Assembly (NCBI RefSeq): GCF_036689865.1
Contig: NZ_JBAHUQ010000003.1
Coordinates: 62,001-126,000 of the forward strand
Direction: 5' to 3'
DNA: 64,000 nucleotides
From: Magnetococcus sp. PR-3
GTDB lineage: Bacteria; Pseudomonadota; Magnetococcia; Magnetococcales; Magnetococcaceae
Part shown: positions 37,317 through 47,376 of the stretch, piece after piece
How positions within the stretch are numbered: the stretch's first letter is position 1
Layout of the letters: every line of letters begins with the position of its first letter
Made by a program: the position numbers and the translations under genes
Notes under the pieces: model-generated
Seen by the model: the letters and a program-made list of their open reading frames with translations, nothing else
What the model was told of the DNA's origin: nothing
Databases searched by the model: none

Positions 37317-38447
37317 ATGGCCAAACCCGATGCTGGTAAAGACCGCGCCTATATGGACCAGGCCTTGCGACTTGCAGCCCGAGGTCTCGGCCGCACCCGC
37401 CCCAACCCCACTGTAGGGTGCGTCATTGTTAAAGATGACCGGGTTATTGGCAAAGGGTGGCACCGTAAAGCGGGTGGTCCCCACGCTGAAGTGGAAGCCT
37501 TACACATGGCGGGTGAAGCCGCACGGGGCGCAACGGCCTATGTTACCCTAGAGCCCTGTAGCCACCATGGTCGTACACCGCCGTGCTGTGATGGGTTAAT
37601 TAAGGCGGGTATTCGCCGTGTGGTTGCGGCGATGGAAGATCCCAACCCCCAAGTCTCCGGACGGGGGTTCCAACGGATGAAACAGGCGGGTATTTCCGTA
37701 AAGATTGGGGTCCGTGAGGATGAAGCACAATCCCTGATCCGACCCTTTATCACCCGTATGTTGCACAACCGACCGATGGTCACCCTGAAGTCAGCAGCCT
37801 CTTTAGATGGCAAAACGGCCACACGGGAACGGCATAGTCAGTGGATTACCGGTGCTGCCGCACGAAAAAGAGGGCATCGTTTAAGAGATACCCACGATGT
37901 CATTTTAACCGGGGTACAGACCGTTATTGATGATAATCCCCGCCTAACCTGCCGATTAGAAGGCGGACGGGACCCCATCCGTGTGGTGGTGGATAGCACA
38001 TTAAAACTGTCGGAGCGTGCTGGGGTGATCAACCCAGACTCGACGGCCCCCCTTTGGGTTGCCACCACAGCGCGTGCGTCGGAGACCAAACAGAAGCTGT
38101 TTCAGCTACTACCAGGGGTCGAGCTTATTCTCTGTTCAGCCAATGAAAATGGCCGGGTGGATTTAAAAGATTTAATGTCACAACTGGCCGACCGTGATGT
38201 AACCAGCATTTTGGCGGAGGCAGGTGGCATACTTTCCGGCTCGTTGCTGGATAAAAAACTGGTCGATCGTGTGGCGCTGTTTATGGCACCGATGTTGATC
38301 GGAGGTCGTGAGGCTTCTGGTATTCTGGACGGGTTGGGTGCGGCCAAACTTTCTGAGGCACCCAGGCTGAATAATGTTACGCTTAGCCCACTGGATGGTG
38401 ATCTTTTAATTGAAGGGTGCGTGGTCTACGGACCCAATGATGAGTAA
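37317..38447 (+). CDS. ribD: Riboflavin biosynthesis deaminase/reductase
   Basis: 376 residues. Deaminase domain (about 10-150) with the zinc motifs GPHAEVEAL and EPCSHHGRTPPC; reductase domain (about 155-370) with TLKSAASLDGKTA and a late EAGGILSGSLLDKKLVD. It performs the second and third steps of the GTP branch of riboflavin synthesis. First gene of the rib run. No nrdR gene lies between glyA and ribD, unlike many genomes with this order. Confidence 0.95.
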   Translation: MAKPDAGKDRAYMDQALRLAARGLGRTRPNPTVGCVIVKDDRVIGKGWHRKAGGPHAEVEALHMAGEAARGATAYVTLEPCSHHGRTPPCCDGLIKAGIRRVVAAMEDPNPQVSGRGFQRMKQAGISVKIGVREDEAQSLIRPFITRMLHNRPMVTLKSAASLDGKTATRERHSQWITGAAARKRGHRLRDTHDVILTGVQTVIDDNPRLTCRLEGGRDPIRVVVDSTLKLSERAGVINPDSTAPLWVATTARASETKQKLFQLLPGVELILCSANENGRVDLKDLMSQLADRDVTSILAEAGGILSGSLLDKKLVDRVALFMAPMLIGGREASGILDGLGAAKLSEAPRLNNVTLSPLDGDLLIEGCVVYGPNDE

Positions 38448-38681
38448 CCCTAATCACCCCTAGGCTCGGCTCTGCTAAGCTTGGCTTTTTATAGGGGTAT
38501 TGGTTTGACATCATGGGTTGAAAACGGTGACACACATCCACAGTTTCACCCAGATCCCGTGGCCATGCCATAACCTATGGTACGGTTGATATCTCACCCT
38601 TTTTGTATAAGGTTGCCTGTTAGGTAACCTCATCTAAAAGGGTGTGAGGCGTACCATGAAGAGCTTAAAGTGACGGACACC

Positions 38682-39353
38682 ATGTTTACAGGACTCATTG
38701 AAACGGTCGGCCAAATTACCACCTTGGAAAAAGGGCGTGGAGACTGGCAACTGACCGTACAGAGTGATCTGCCGATGGCGGACGTTAAGTTGGGGGACTC
38801 CATTGCCGTCAGTGGGGCCTGTTTGACCGTTACCCAGATGTCAGGCCATCAGTTTACGGTTGAGGTCTCGCAAGAGTCGGTGGATAAAACCACGTTTGAT
38901 ACCATGCAGGTTGGACAAGCGGTTAACCTGGAACGGGCACTACAAATGGGTGGCCGTTTGGATGGTCACTTGGTTCAAGGGCATGTGGACGCTGTGGGTT
39001 GGTTGGAGTCCCAACAGACCCGCGGACGGTCCATTGAACTTTGGTTCCGTGTGCCCGCGGATATTGGGCGCTATATTATCCCCAAAGGATCCATTGCCAT
39101 TGATGGTATTAGTTTAACCGTCAATCAGGTCGTGGATGGGGAAGATGCAACACGGTTTTCGATCAATGTGATCCCCCTTACACAGCAAAAGACCACCCTT
39201 GGTGGGCTTTCTGTGGGTGGACGGGTCAATGTGGAAACCGATTTACTGGGTCGCTATGTGGAGCGGCTGTTACGTCGTGGTGCCAACTGTGCAGTTAAGG
39301 GTGGTTCCGGCGACATCACAGAGGCGTTTTTAAAAGAACGCGGATTTGCTTAA
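38682..39353 (+). CDS. ribE: Riboflavin synthase alpha chain
   Basis: 223 residues from the ATG at 38682 giving the standard MFTGLIE start (a GTG at 38670 also opens the frame). Two lumazine-binding beta-barrel repeats: about 1-97 and 98-200, each with the family pattern ([13 protein letters not shown] and [13 protein letters not shown]). It dismutates two 6,7-dimethyl-8-ribityllumazine to riboflavin. About 230 non-coding bases separate it from ribD; no FMN riboswitch is visible there. Confidence 0.95.
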   Translation: MFTGLIETVGQITTLEKGRGDWQLTVQSDLPMADVKLGDSIAVSGACLTVTQMSGHQFTVEVSQESVDKTTFDTMQVGQAVNLERALQMGGRLDGHLVQGHVDAVGWLESQQTRGRSIELWFRVPADIGRYIIPKGSIAIDGISLTVNQVVDGEDATRFSINVIPLTQQKTTLGGLSVGGRVNVETDLLGRYVERLLRRGANCAVKGGSGDITEAFLKERGFA

Positions 39354-39363
39354 AGACGGTACG

Positions 39364-40590
39364 ATGTCAGATTTCGATTCCATTGCGGACATTCTGGAAG
39401 ATTTTCGCCGGGGCAAGATGGTTATCCTGGTGGATGATGAAAACCGCGAAAACGAAGGCGACCTGATTGTTGCAGCCGAGTTTTGCAACGATGAGGCGGT
39501 TAACTTTATGACCAAATATGGTCGGGGGTTGATCTGTCTTTCTCTCTCTCAAGAGCGGGTGGAGAAGTTGCAACTGCCACTGATGGTGGTAGACAACGAT
39601 GCCAAATTTAAAACCGCCTTTACCGTCTCCATTGAGGCAAAAACCGGGGTAACCACGGGTATATCTGCACAAGACCGGGCCCGCACCATTGAGGCCGCTA
39701 TTGATGAAAACAGTGGCCCAGAGGATATCTCTCGCCCTGGTCATGTTTTCCCCTTGGTGGCCAAAGATGGGGGTGTCTTGGTACGTGCGGGTCACACCGA
39801 GGCTTCGGTCGATCTCTCCCGTCTCAGCGGTTTAAAACCCGCAGCGGTGATTTGTGAGATTCTTAAAGATGATGGAACCATGGCCCGTGTGCCTGATCTG
39901 ATCCCCATGGCCAAAGAGATGGGCATCAAGCTTGGTACCATTGCTGATCTGATCGCCTATCGTCGCCAAACCGAACAGTTGGTACACCGGGCGGTAGAGA
40001 CCCGTCTACCCAGCGCTTATGGTGGTGAGTGGAAGTTGGTTGCCTATACCAATGATGTGGATGAACACCAGCATGTGGCCCTGGTTCAAGGGAATGTGGA
40101 TGATGGTGAACCTGTTTTGGTTCGGGTCCATTCCGAATGCCTAACCGGTGATATGTTTGGTTCCCTACGGTGTGATTGTGGGCCACAGCTACAAGCGGCT
40201 ATGGAACAGATTGGTCGTGAAGAGCGCGGTGTCATTGTCTACCTGCGGCAAGAGGGACGTGGCATTGGTTTGATTAATAAAATGCACGCCTATAACCTTC
40301 AAGATGAAGGTCGAGATACGGTAGAGGCCAATGAAGCGTTGGGTTTCTCTGCAGATCTGCGAGACTATGGTATTGGTGCTCAGATTTTGAAAGATCTGGG
40401 TGTTACCCATATGAAATTGATGACCAACAATCCCAAAAAGATTGTCGGTCTGACCGGTTATGGTCTGGATGTGGTGGATCGGGTGCCGTTGGAAATTGAA
40501 CATGGCACCACCAACGAACACTACTTGAAGGCCAAAAAGCACAAGATGGGGCATCTGCTACGGCAGTTCCCTGAAACCAACGAATCATAA
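39364..40590 (+). CDS. ribBA: Bifunctional DHBP synthase / GTP cyclohydrolase II
   Basis: 408 residues from the ATG at 39364. N-terminal RibB part (about 1-205): [31 protein letters not shown] and [10 protein letters not shown]-terminal RibA part (about 210-405): [19 protein letters not shown] with the three zinc Cys, RQEGRGIGL, and TNNPKKI. Both active sites look complete, whereas in several alphaproteobacteria the RibA half has lost activity. Directly after ribE (10 bases). Confidence 0.96.
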   Translation: MSDFDSIADILEDFRRGKMVILVDDENRENEGDLIVAAEFCNDEAVNFMTKYGRGLICLSLSQERVEKLQLPLMVVDNDAKFKTAFTVSIEAKTGVTTGISAQDRARTIEAAIDENSGPEDISRPGHVFPLVAKDGGVLVRAGHTEASVDLSRLSGLKPAAVICEILKDDGTMARVPDLIPMAKEMGIKLGTIADLIAYRRQTEQLVHRAVETRLPSAYGGEWKLVAYTNDVDEHQHVALVQGNVDDGEPVLVRVHSECLTGDMFGSLRCDCGPQLQAAMEQIGREERGVIVYLRQEGRGIGLINKMHAYNLQDEGRDTVEANEALGFSADLRDYGIGAQILKDLGVTHMKLMTNNPKKIVGLTGYGLDVVDRVPLEIEHGTTNEHYLKAKKHKMGHLLRQFPETNES

Positions 40591-40610
40591 CCTACTAAGA
40601 AGGAGAGGAC

Positions 40611-41081
40611 ATGGGCGACATTATTGAACTGGAAGGTCATCTGACCGTTGATGGCAAGAAGTTCTGCCTGCTTCTGTCCCGTTTCAACAGCTTTATCACC
40701 GAGCGCCTGCTAGAGGGGTCCATTGACTGTATTTTACGTCACGGTGGTAAAAAAGAGGACATTACCGTAGCCCGCGTTCCTGGTGCTTTTGAGCTGCCCT
40801 TGGCCGCCCAAAAAGCAGCCAAAAGCGGTAAGTATGACGGTATCATCTGCTTAGGTGCTGTGATTCGTGGTTCAACCCCGCACTTTGATTATGTCTCTGC
40901 TGAAGTCACCAAAGGTGTGGCCTCTGTGGGCTTGGAGCATGAAATGCCCATCGGCTTTGGTGTGTTAACCACCGATACCGTGGAACAGGCCATTGACCGT
41001 GCGGGGACCAAGGTTGGAAACAAAGGTTGGGAAGCAACCATTTCCATCATTGAGATGATTAATCTGCTGGATGAGATGTAA
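40611..41081 (+). CDS. ribH: 6,7-dimethyl-8-ribityllumazine synthase
   Basis: 156 residues, AAGGAGAGG before the [47 protein letters not shown] and [12 protein letters not shown] are the lumazine synthase blocks. It condenses the RibD and RibB products; enzyme typically forms pentamers or a 60-mer shell. Four bases before nusB. Confidence 0.96.
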   Translation: MGDIIELEGHLTVDGKKFCLLLSRFNSFITERLLEGSIDCILRHGGKKEDITVARVPGAFELPLAAQKAAKSGKYDGIICLGAVIRGSTPHFDYVSAEVTKGVASVGLEHEMPIGFGVLTTDTVEQAIDRAGTKVGNKGWEATISIIEMINLLDEM

Positions 41082-41084
41082 AGT

Positions 41085-41576
41085 ATGGCACGCAAATCGG
41101 GCAAATCCCGCAATACCATCCGTCGTGGTGGTCGTACCAAGTCTCGTGAGATCGCGCTACAGGTTCTGTATGGCTGCGAAATCGCGGGGGATCCTATTGA
41201 ACCAGCTATGATGAATATGCTGAAAGATCCCCATTCCGAAGGGATGGATAAGGAGTATTTCAGCATTCTCACCCGTGGGGTAGCGGAGGAGCGTCAGGGG
41301 TTGGATAGCTGGATCGGCCGGGCTGGTGCAGGCTGGTCGATGGATCGTTTATCGGTTGTGGACCGCAATGTATTGCGCTTAGGCATTTATGAACTGCTTA
41401 AACAGCCCGATGTACCCCATCGGGTCATCATGAACGAAGCCATTGAACTTTCTAAACGTTTTGGTGGGGAAGAGTCCAGCCGTTTTACCAACGGTGTTAT
41501 GGATAAAATCGCCAGTTTGATGCGGGATGAGGGGGCCGTACCGATGCGGGTATGGGGCCAACAGGAGTCGAAATAA
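41085..41576 (+). CDS. nusB: Transcription antitermination factor NusB
   Basis: 163 residues. A basic N-terminal tail (RRGGRTKSREIALQVLYG), a central helical domain, and the typical DRNVLRLGIYELL and HRVIMNEAIELSKRFGGEESSRF split over two helices near 90-130. It binds boxA RNA with NusE for rRNA antitermination. The ribH-nusB-thiL order is widely conserved. Stop shares a base with thiL (TAATG). Confidence 0.95.
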   Translation: MARKSGKSRNTIRRGGRTKSREIALQVLYGCEIAGDPIEPAMMNMLKDPHSEGMDKEYFSILTRGVAEERQGLDSWIGRAGAGWSMDRLSVVDRNVLRLGIYELLKQPDVPHRVIMNEAIELSKRFGGEESSRFTNGVMDKIASLMRDEGAVPMRVWGQQESK

Positions 41577-42592
41577 TGGTGGAAAAAAGCGTTGCCAACC
41601 TCGGTGAGTTTGGTGTGATCCACGATATCTTTGCCCCGATCCAGCCAAAAAATGGTGAAGGGGTACAGTTGGGTATTGGTGACGATGCCGCTGCATTATC
41701 GGTACCCCGCACCCAAGATCTATTGGCCACAACAGATACCATGGTAGAGGGCATCCATTTTAACAGCGATGCCGACCCTTACCTGCTGGGTCAAAAAGCG
41801 TTGGCGGTTAATCTATCCGACATTGCGGCCATGGGGGGTATGCCCCGTTGGTTTTTGCTCTCTTTGGCGGTACCTAACCGTACCTCACAAAGCTGGATGG
41901 AAGAGTTTGCCCGTGGGGTGAAAGCTGCGTCTGAAAACCACCAGGTGGCTTTGGTTGGGGGGGATACGGTTCGCTCCAATGCCAAGATTGTTATTACGGT
42001 ACAGCTGCTGGGTTTAATTGGTCAGCAACGTGCTGTGGCACGGTCAGGTGCCCAGGTTGGGGATAAGCTCTTTCTATCAGGCACCTTGGGTGACTCCGCG
42101 TTTGGTTTGGCCCATATGCTGGGTAAGTTACCTGTGGGATCTGCCGATGATGTGAGCTTTTTAAGCCGTCGTCATGATCTGCCTGAACCCCGTATTACAC
42201 TGGGGATGGCGATTCAGGATGCCGCACTTGCCCATGCTTGTATTGATCTATCCGACGGCCTGGTTGCAGACCTCAACCACATCTGCGAAGCCTCCAAGGT
42301 TAGTGCGGTGGTGGATGTAGAGAAACTCCCGTTCTCTGACTCTGCAAAGCGAGTCATGGATCAGCATGGATCGTCCGCCCTGGAGCTGGCCTTAACCGGT
42401 GGTGAAGATTACGAGCTGCTCTTTGCTTTTGCACCAGGGGCTGCAGAAGAGGTGGCTAAAATTGCGGATCAAGTGGGGGTTTCGCTGGTTGAGATTGGTG
42501 AAATTACCAAAGCAGAAGGCAAACCCACGGTCACCATTCAGCAGCAAGGCCAAGCCATGAATTTGGCTCAGAGTGGCTGGACACACTTTTAA
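41576..42592 (+). CDS. thiL: Thiamine-monophosphate kinase
   Basis: 338 residues from the ATG at 41576, with CAGGAG eight bases ahead. PurM-like fold: GIGDDAAALSVP, TTDTMVEGIHF, KALAVNLSDIAAMGG, LVGGDTV, CIDLSDGLVADL and TGGEDYELLFAF. It phosphorylates thiamine monophosphate to the diphosphate cofactor. Last gene of the block; hairpins follow. Confidence 0.95.
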   Translation: MVEKSVANLGEFGVIHDIFAPIQPKNGEGVQLGIGDDAAALSVPRTQDLLATTDTMVEGIHFNSDADPYLLGQKALAVNLSDIAAMGGMPRWFLLSLAVPNRTSQSWMEEFARGVKAASENHQVALVGGDTVRSNAKIVITVQLLGLIGQQRAVARSGAQVGDKLFLSGTLGDSAFGLAHMLGKLPVGSADDVSFLSRRHDLPEPRITLGMAIQDAALAHACIDLSDGLVADLNHICEASKVSAVVDVEKLPFSDSAKRVMDQHGSSALELALTGGEDYELLFAFAPGAAEEVAKIADQVGVSLVEIGEITKAEGKPTVTIQQQGQAMNLAQSGWTHF

Positions 42593-42605
42593 AAGTTTAA
42601 ACCCT

Positions 42606-42639
42606 GGCTGGGCAAATATATGGGCTATTTTGCCCAGCC
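42606..42639 (+). terminator. Hairpin after thiL
   Basis: GGCTGGGCAAA (42606-42616) pairs perfectly with TTTGCCCAGCC (42629-42639); no T-run. Probably the first part of a double terminator with the next hairpin. Confidence 0.6.
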
Positions 42640-42671
42640 TAGGGGTAAACTGACTCTCGTTTGTCGGTACT

Positions 42672-42709
42672 AAAAGGTGATGATAGGGAGCACCGCATCA
42701 CCCCTTTTT
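42672..42709 (+). terminator. Probable intrinsic terminator of the rib-nusB-thiL operon
   Basis: AAAAGGTGATG (42672-42682) pairs with CATCACC (42696-42702) with a CC bulge before five T residues (42705-42709). The rest of the 42593-43017 gap holds no gene. Confidence 0.55.
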
Positions 42710-43017
42710 GCAGCTTGGGCACACCCTCAACCGTTGTCACCGGCACCACCCTAAAAGGGTGTGCATGGGGGGGCGTATACCGGCTTTATATGGCCGATGT
42801 TGCCTCTCACTATCCAAGATAAAAGACACCTCACGTATTCTTAGGTCACATCTGCTTGAGAGATTATGGTGCGATCATAAGCGACCAACCGAGGGCATCG
42901 TGCGAACTTCTCTCCCCGGCCCCCCTCAAACTATTTCATGACCTAAGCCATAACTTACGTGTATAAAACGATACTGAAACGTTAGATGATTCACACCTCA
43001 GCATGGGATGGTTTATT

Positions 43018-43797
43018 ATGTCACCCGAGCAGCTCAAAATCATTCTAGAACAGGTTTCTGAAGGCAAGCTCACGGTTACGGATGCCCTAACCGATCTCAA
43101 ACACTTTCCCATGGACACCATCCAAAACCATGGCCAGATTGTGGCCCGTTTGGATACCCACCGGGAACTACGCCACGGTTTTCCTGAAGTCATTTTAGCG
43201 CAGGGTAAGAAATTTAATCATCTGCATGCCATTACCACGCGTGCTTTAACCCATGGCCGGGATCTGCTTATTACCCGTATCGGTAAAAAGAAGGCCGCCA
43301 AACTGCTGAGCCACCACCCTCAATTACAGCACCACCCCCTACCCCGTTGTATGACCTGGCAGCACGATCCTAAGCAACAAGGTACCGGGCTGGTTGCGGT
43401 ACTCTGCGCCGGAACCAGTGATCTTGCGGTTGCAGAAGAGGCGGCCCTAACAGCCCGTATGTTGGGGGCCACTGTAGAAACCCACTACGATGCCGGTGTC
43501 GCTGGTCTACACCGCCTACTGGCTGCCAGTGATCTGCTCAAACGTGCCCAGGTCTTTATTGTGGCTGCAGGTATGGAAGGCGCCCTGCCCTCTGTGGTGG
43601 GTGGATTGGTTGACCGACCAGTGATTGCCGTACCCACCTCCCAGGGCTATGGAGCCTCTTTAGGTGGTATGGCCGCCCTGCTCGGTATGCTCAATAGCTG
43701 TGCCTCTAATGTGACGACGGTCAATATTGATAACGGCTTTGGGGCGGGCTATGTGGCGGCACTAATTAACCGTACCGGTCAGACTCAGCAAGAGTAA
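43018..43797 (+). CDS. larB: Nickel pincer cofactor biosynthesis protein LarB
   Basis: 259 residues from the ATG at 43018 (MSPEQL fits the family start; an ATG at 43003 is an alternative). The N-terminal part has DTHRELRHGFPEVI, and the C-terminal AIR-carboxylase-like (PurE) domain has LCAGTSDLAVAEEA, AAGMEGALPSVVGG and PTSQGYGASLGG and ends with IDNGFGAGY. LarB carboxylates nicotinic acid adenine dinucleotide, the first step to the nickel pincer nucleotide of lactate racemase-type enzymes. larC, larE and larA are not in the window. Confidence 0.92.
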   Translation: MSPEQLKIILEQVSEGKLTVTDALTDLKHFPMDTIQNHGQIVARLDTHRELRHGFPEVILAQGKKFNHLHAITTRALTHGRDLLITRIGKKKAAKLLSHHPQLQHHPLPRCMTWQHDPKQQGTGLVAVLCAGTSDLAVAEEAALTARMLGATVETHYDAGVAGLHRLLAASDLLKRAQVFIVAAGMEGALPSVVGGLVDRPVIAVPTSQGYGASLGGMAALLGMLNSCASNVTTVNIDNGFGAGYVAALINRTGQTQQE

Positions 43798-43957
43798 GAG
43801 ATCACACCCCTTAACATGCGTTGACGTTCATGATCTCTCAGTCTCTTTTTGATCCCGTTGCGCGCTGCCCACCTTGTACACACTCTACTTTTGCAGGAAT
43901 TCACATATAATATATTGTTCCACCAGTGTATTCAGCGCTACCCAACCCAGTTATGCC

Positions 43958-45832
43958 CTAATGCTGTGATGAGGTATGCTGCTTCTCATGATGTCCCAGC
44001 GCCAGAGCGTTCCACAAAAAGCTTTTATGGTCTGCCTGATTATGCAGATGCTGTTGCTCCAGATTCTGCATCGCCAGTGGGTTAAGCATGGGGGGGTGGG
44101 GTAAACCTTTAAGGGGCAAATGACCATCCCTGAACCATCCCCCTACCGGCACACCAAAACCTTTCTTACGACGGTAAAGAATTTCATCAGGAATCAAACC
44201 CTCCAGGCTACGTTTGAGCAGATATTTGGTTTGTCCCTTATGCAACTTGTACTGCCAGGGTATGCGGCGGATAAAATCGACCAGCTCAATATCCAAAAAA
44301 GGTGCCCGGATTTCCAAACTGTTCATCATGCCTGCCCGGTCGGATTTAACCAAAATATCTTCCTGTAGATAATGGTTAATGTAGAACGATAGCGTACGAT
44401 CGACGGGGTTGGTCTCATGGCAGCTCGTCCAATCCTCCACCGCTTCAGCATACAGCTCAGCAGGATCCACTTGGGTTTGAAACAGCTCTTCCAGATCGGA
44501 TGGCTCTAAAGCACCCAGCCAAATGGGCATCCAGTGGGGGGGGGCATGGCCCAAACCCCGCAACGCCCGCTTGATTTTAAACTCCAAACTCATATGGCCA
44601 TGACGGGTGGGGAGTAGATCCATCAATTTACGCACACCACCATGGAGCAAGCGTGGCATTAAACGGTGGTACCAGTGGGCTTGCCGCAGCACTTTAAAGG
44701 GGTCATAGCCAGCCAAGAGTTCATCAGCACCATCCCCAGCCAAGGCCACCACAACCTCTTTACGCGCTTGTTGGCAGAGCAGATAGGTTGGTAACAGAGA
44801 GGTATCAATAAACGGGTCATCCAGTTTGCTTAAAATCTCTGGTAAAAGAGCCCGAGCTTTATCCATGGAGAGCACATCAATGCGATGATCCAACCCAAAC
44901 TTGTTTGCAATGGTACGTGCATAGTGGGTTTCATCAAAGTTGGCCTCTTCAAAACCAATGGAAAAAGCTTTTAAACTGGCACCATCTGCCTGCTGAGCGG
45001 CTAAGCCGAGAATGGCCGAAGAGTCCACCCCGCCACTAAGAAAAAAGCCTAAGGGACGATCGGCAATCATACGTCGTTTAACGGCAGCCCCAAGTAACGC
45101 GCGTAGCTCCTCCCCCCAACTTTCTTCAGGGTTTTTAGGGTAGCTGGTAAACGGATCAGGTTGATAGCGCCAGTAACGGGTTATTTCAACACGATCAGAT
45201 CCCAAAGAGAGCTGTAGGTTACAACCAGCGGGGAGTTTATGAATGGTTTTATAAAGGGTCTTTGGGGCGGGTACATAGCCATAGGCAAAATACTTCATCA
45301 ACCCCATTTGATCATAATGTTTGGGGACCGATGGATGTTGCATGAGTGCACGCAGCTCAGATGCAAAAACAAATTGGCTCCCTTGTTGATGGTAATAGAG
45401 AGGCTTTTTACCAAAACGATCTCGGCTAAGAAAAAGTTGCTGGCAGGTTCGATCATATAGGGCCAACGCCCACATACCATTAAACCGCTCCACCATGGCG
45501 GGTCCCCAGGCCTGCCAAGCGTGTAACACAACCTCAGTATCTGAGTGATCGGTTATAAAATGGTGACCTTTTGCTTCGAGCTCCTGCCGTAATGCCTGAA
45601 AATTATAGATCTCCCCATTAAACACCACACCAAACTGACCATTGGCACTCCACATGGGCTGCTGGCCCCCGGCCAGATCCAAAATAGAGAGACGTCGGTG
45701 CCCAAGAAACAAGGGGTGGGTGGGATCTTGGTAAACCCCGCCATCATCCGGACCTCGATGATGGAGCTGTGCATTCATACGTGCCAGGTCTTCCGTATTA
45801 CCGTGTCCATAGAACCCGCAGATACCACACAT
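43958..45832 (-). CDS. asnB: Asparagine synthase (glutamine-hydrolysing)
   Basis: 624 residues; start set at the ATG at 45832 so that the catalytic Cys is residue 2 (MCGICGFYG). Glutaminase domain to about 210 with HRGPDDGG, HRRLSILDL and NGEIYNF; synthetase domain with the PPi-loop SGGVDSSAI near 265 and ALAGDGADELLAGYD near 365. It makes Asn from Asp with Gln and ATP. Of the AsnB variants that occur near polysaccharide loci; the residues do not decide between metabolic AsnB and a glycan-modifying amidotransferase. Convergent with larB. Confidence 0.9.
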   Translation of the reverse strand: MCGICGFYGHGNTEDLARMNAQLHHRGPDDGGVYQDPTHPLFLGHRRLSILDLAGGQQPMWSANGQFGVVFNGEIYNFQALRQELEAKGHHFITDHSDTEVVLHAWQAWGPAMVERFNGMWALALYDRTCQQLFLSRDRFGKKPLYYHQQGSQFVFASELRALMQHPSVPKHYDQMGLMKYFAYGYVPAPKTLYKTIHKLPAGCNLQLSLGSDRVEITRYWRYQPDPFTSYPKNPEESWGEELRALLGAAVKRRMIADRPLGFFLSGGVDSSAILGLAAQQADGASLKAFSIGFEEANFDETHYARTIANKFGLDHRIDVLSMDKARALLPEILSKLDDPFIDTSLLPTYLLCQQARKEVVVALAGDGADELLAGYDPFKVLRQAHWYHRLMPRLLHGGVRKLMDLLPTRHGHMSLEFKIKRALRGLGHAPPHWMPIWLGALEPSDLEELFQTQVDPAELYAEAVEDWTSCHETNPVDRTLSFYINHYLQEDILVKSDRAGMMNSLEIRAPFLDIELVDFIRRIPWQYKLHKGQTKYLLKRSLEGLIPDEILYRRKKGFGVPVGGWFRDGHLPLKGLPHPPMLNPLAMQNLEQQHLHNQADHKSFLWNALALGHHEKQHTSSQH

Positions 45833-46195
45833 ACTTTTGGTAAACTCCAATATTGTTATGTAACGGTTGGACGATAAACCTAGCGTAAATACGTAACCCT
45901 ATGAATTAAAAAGGCTGATATATCTCTATTGTGCGCATTTTCACAACTAAAAGTCCATGTATGAACTTATCGACCATTTGGCTTTATCCCACCTGTAAAA
46001 AAAAGAGACACGTTATCTTTAGAGATTTTGTAGAAAAGCATCGGAATGATGGGGGTTCGGGTTGACTTCCGACAAGGGGTAGCTTTCAATGATTTAAGAT
46101 GGGTTGGTTAATAGATTAATTGGCGTCACAAACAGTTGCATCTCAACAACGGTCTCGTTTTAAACCAACCGTGGCTACAATTAAGGGGAAGCGGC
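45833..46195. other. Divergent intergenic region
   Basis: About 360 AT-rich bases between asnB (minus) and the PEP-repeat gene (plus). I see no gene and no clear promoter. Confidence 0.4.
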
Positions 46196-47293
46196 ATGGA
46201 ACCGTTAGCTTGGTTTGGAATTGCAGTGGGTACCATGGCAGTATGGTATTTGTGGGAACGCGGCGGGGTACAACCCCCACCACCGCCCCCACCCCAACCA
46301 AAACGTGAAACACCGAAACAGACAATTCTACCCCCCGAGCCGGAACCGGAACCTGAGCCAAAACCAAAAGTGGAGCCTGAATCCATTACGGTAGAGGCCA
46401 CCGTGGATCCAGAACCGACACCGGTGCAAGAGACGCCTGAACCGGTGGTAGAAGCCCCCCCTGCACCTGAACCAACGCCTGAACCGGTGGTAGAAGCCCC
46501 CTCTGCGCCCGAACCAACCCCGGAACCGGTGGCGGAAGCCCCCTCTGCACCCGAACCAACCCCGGAACCGGTGGCGGAAGCCCCCTCTGCACCCGAACCA
46601 ACCCCGGAACCGGTGGTGGAAGCCCCCTCTGCGCCCGAACCAACCCCGGAACCGGTGGCGGAAGCCCCCTCTGCACCCGAGCCGACTCCAGAGCCGGTGG
46701 CGGAAACACCCCCTGCGCCTGAACCAACCCCAGAACCAGCCTCTGAGGCTTCAATTAAAATGGGTATTTATCCAGATGCAGAAGGGTTGATGTTACCACC
46801 CCTGTCCGAGAAATATGATAAAACCTATACGGGTAAAAACCCATTGGATGAAGCGCATCAATCCAACATGAACCCGGTTCAACAGACCTGCGATTGTGTT
46901 GATTTTACCCAAAACCGAGCTGAGTTTCCCTTGGGAGATGTCCGACGTGTCTGTGCCTGCCAAGCATTAAAATTGACACAGATCCGCGCAAAGTCCTGTT
47001 ATGAGCCTTTGGTTTGGTGTGCTGTCATTGGGGGCAAACAACGGGATCTCACCAAATTTTATCTAACAAAACTGTTAAGTGAACCGGCAGGCATTGGCTT
47101 TACCCCAGATCGATCCGTGGTGGCCCTACATGCTCGCGCCCCCAGGCGTACCGATGCCAGTGGTCATGCCAGTGGTGACTACAAGGTCTATGAATATGAT
47201 CTAAACAGCCGACAATGGCTGGACCATGCACCACCTGTACATTTGGCTGAAGTGGCTAAACCGATGTTGGATAATCTGTTTAAAACAGGTTAA
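46196..47293 (+). CDS. Membrane-anchored Pro-Glu repeat protein with Cys-rich C-terminus
   Basis: 365 residues from the ATG at 46196 (AAGGGGAA ahead). One TM helix at about 5-20, a polyproline stretch, then an acidic Pro/Glu region with seven near-identical 14-residue repeats (consensus EPVxEAPSAPEPTP, about residues 82-179), then a globular C-terminal domain (about 190-365) with six Cys, including CDC and CAC pairs. The repeats would form a rigid or extended spacer in the periplasm. The Cys domain may be disulfide-bonded. No family recognised. Monocistronic with its own terminator. Confidence 0.75.
   Translation: MEPLAWFGIAVGTMAVWYLWERGGVQPPPPPPPQPKRETPKQTILPPEPEPEPEPKPKVEPESITVEATVDPEPTPVQETPEPVVEAPPAPEPTPEPVVEAPSAPEPTPEPVAEAPSAPEPTPEPVAEAPSAPEPTPEPVVEAPSAPEPTPEPVAEAPSAPEPTPEPVAETPPAPEPTPEPASEASIKMGIYPDAEGLMLPPLSEKYDKTYTGKNPLDEAHQSNMNPVQQTCDCVDFTQNRAEFPLGDVRRVCACQALKLTQIRAKSCYEPLVWCAVIGGKQRDLTKFYLTKLLSEPAGIGFTPDRSVVALHARAPRRTDASGHASGDYKVYEYDLNSRQWLDHAPPVHLAEVAKPMLDNLFKTG
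46439..46732 (+). repeat. Seven tandem 42-bp repeats inside the Pro-Glu repeat gene
   Basis: Seven copies of 42 bases each, starting at 46439, 46481, 46523, 46565, 46607, 46649 and 46691, with a partial eighth copy. Copies 3-6 are almost identical at the DNA level, so copy number is likely to vary between strains by slippage or recombination without breaking the frame. Confidence 0.92.
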
Positions 47294-47311
47294 TGCCAGG
47301 ATATATCGACT

Positions 47312-47350
47312 AAAAGACCCCTCGTTTTACAGACAAGCGAGGGGTCTTTT
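47312..47350 (+). terminator. Intrinsic terminator after the Pro-Glu repeat gene
   Basis: Perfect 13-bp stem: AAAAGACCCCTCG (47312-47324) with CGAGGGGTCTTTT (47338-47350), 13-base loop, T-run at the end of the stem. Confidence 0.9.
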
Positions 47351-47376
47351 ACCTTATACGATAATTTGGAGTAAAG

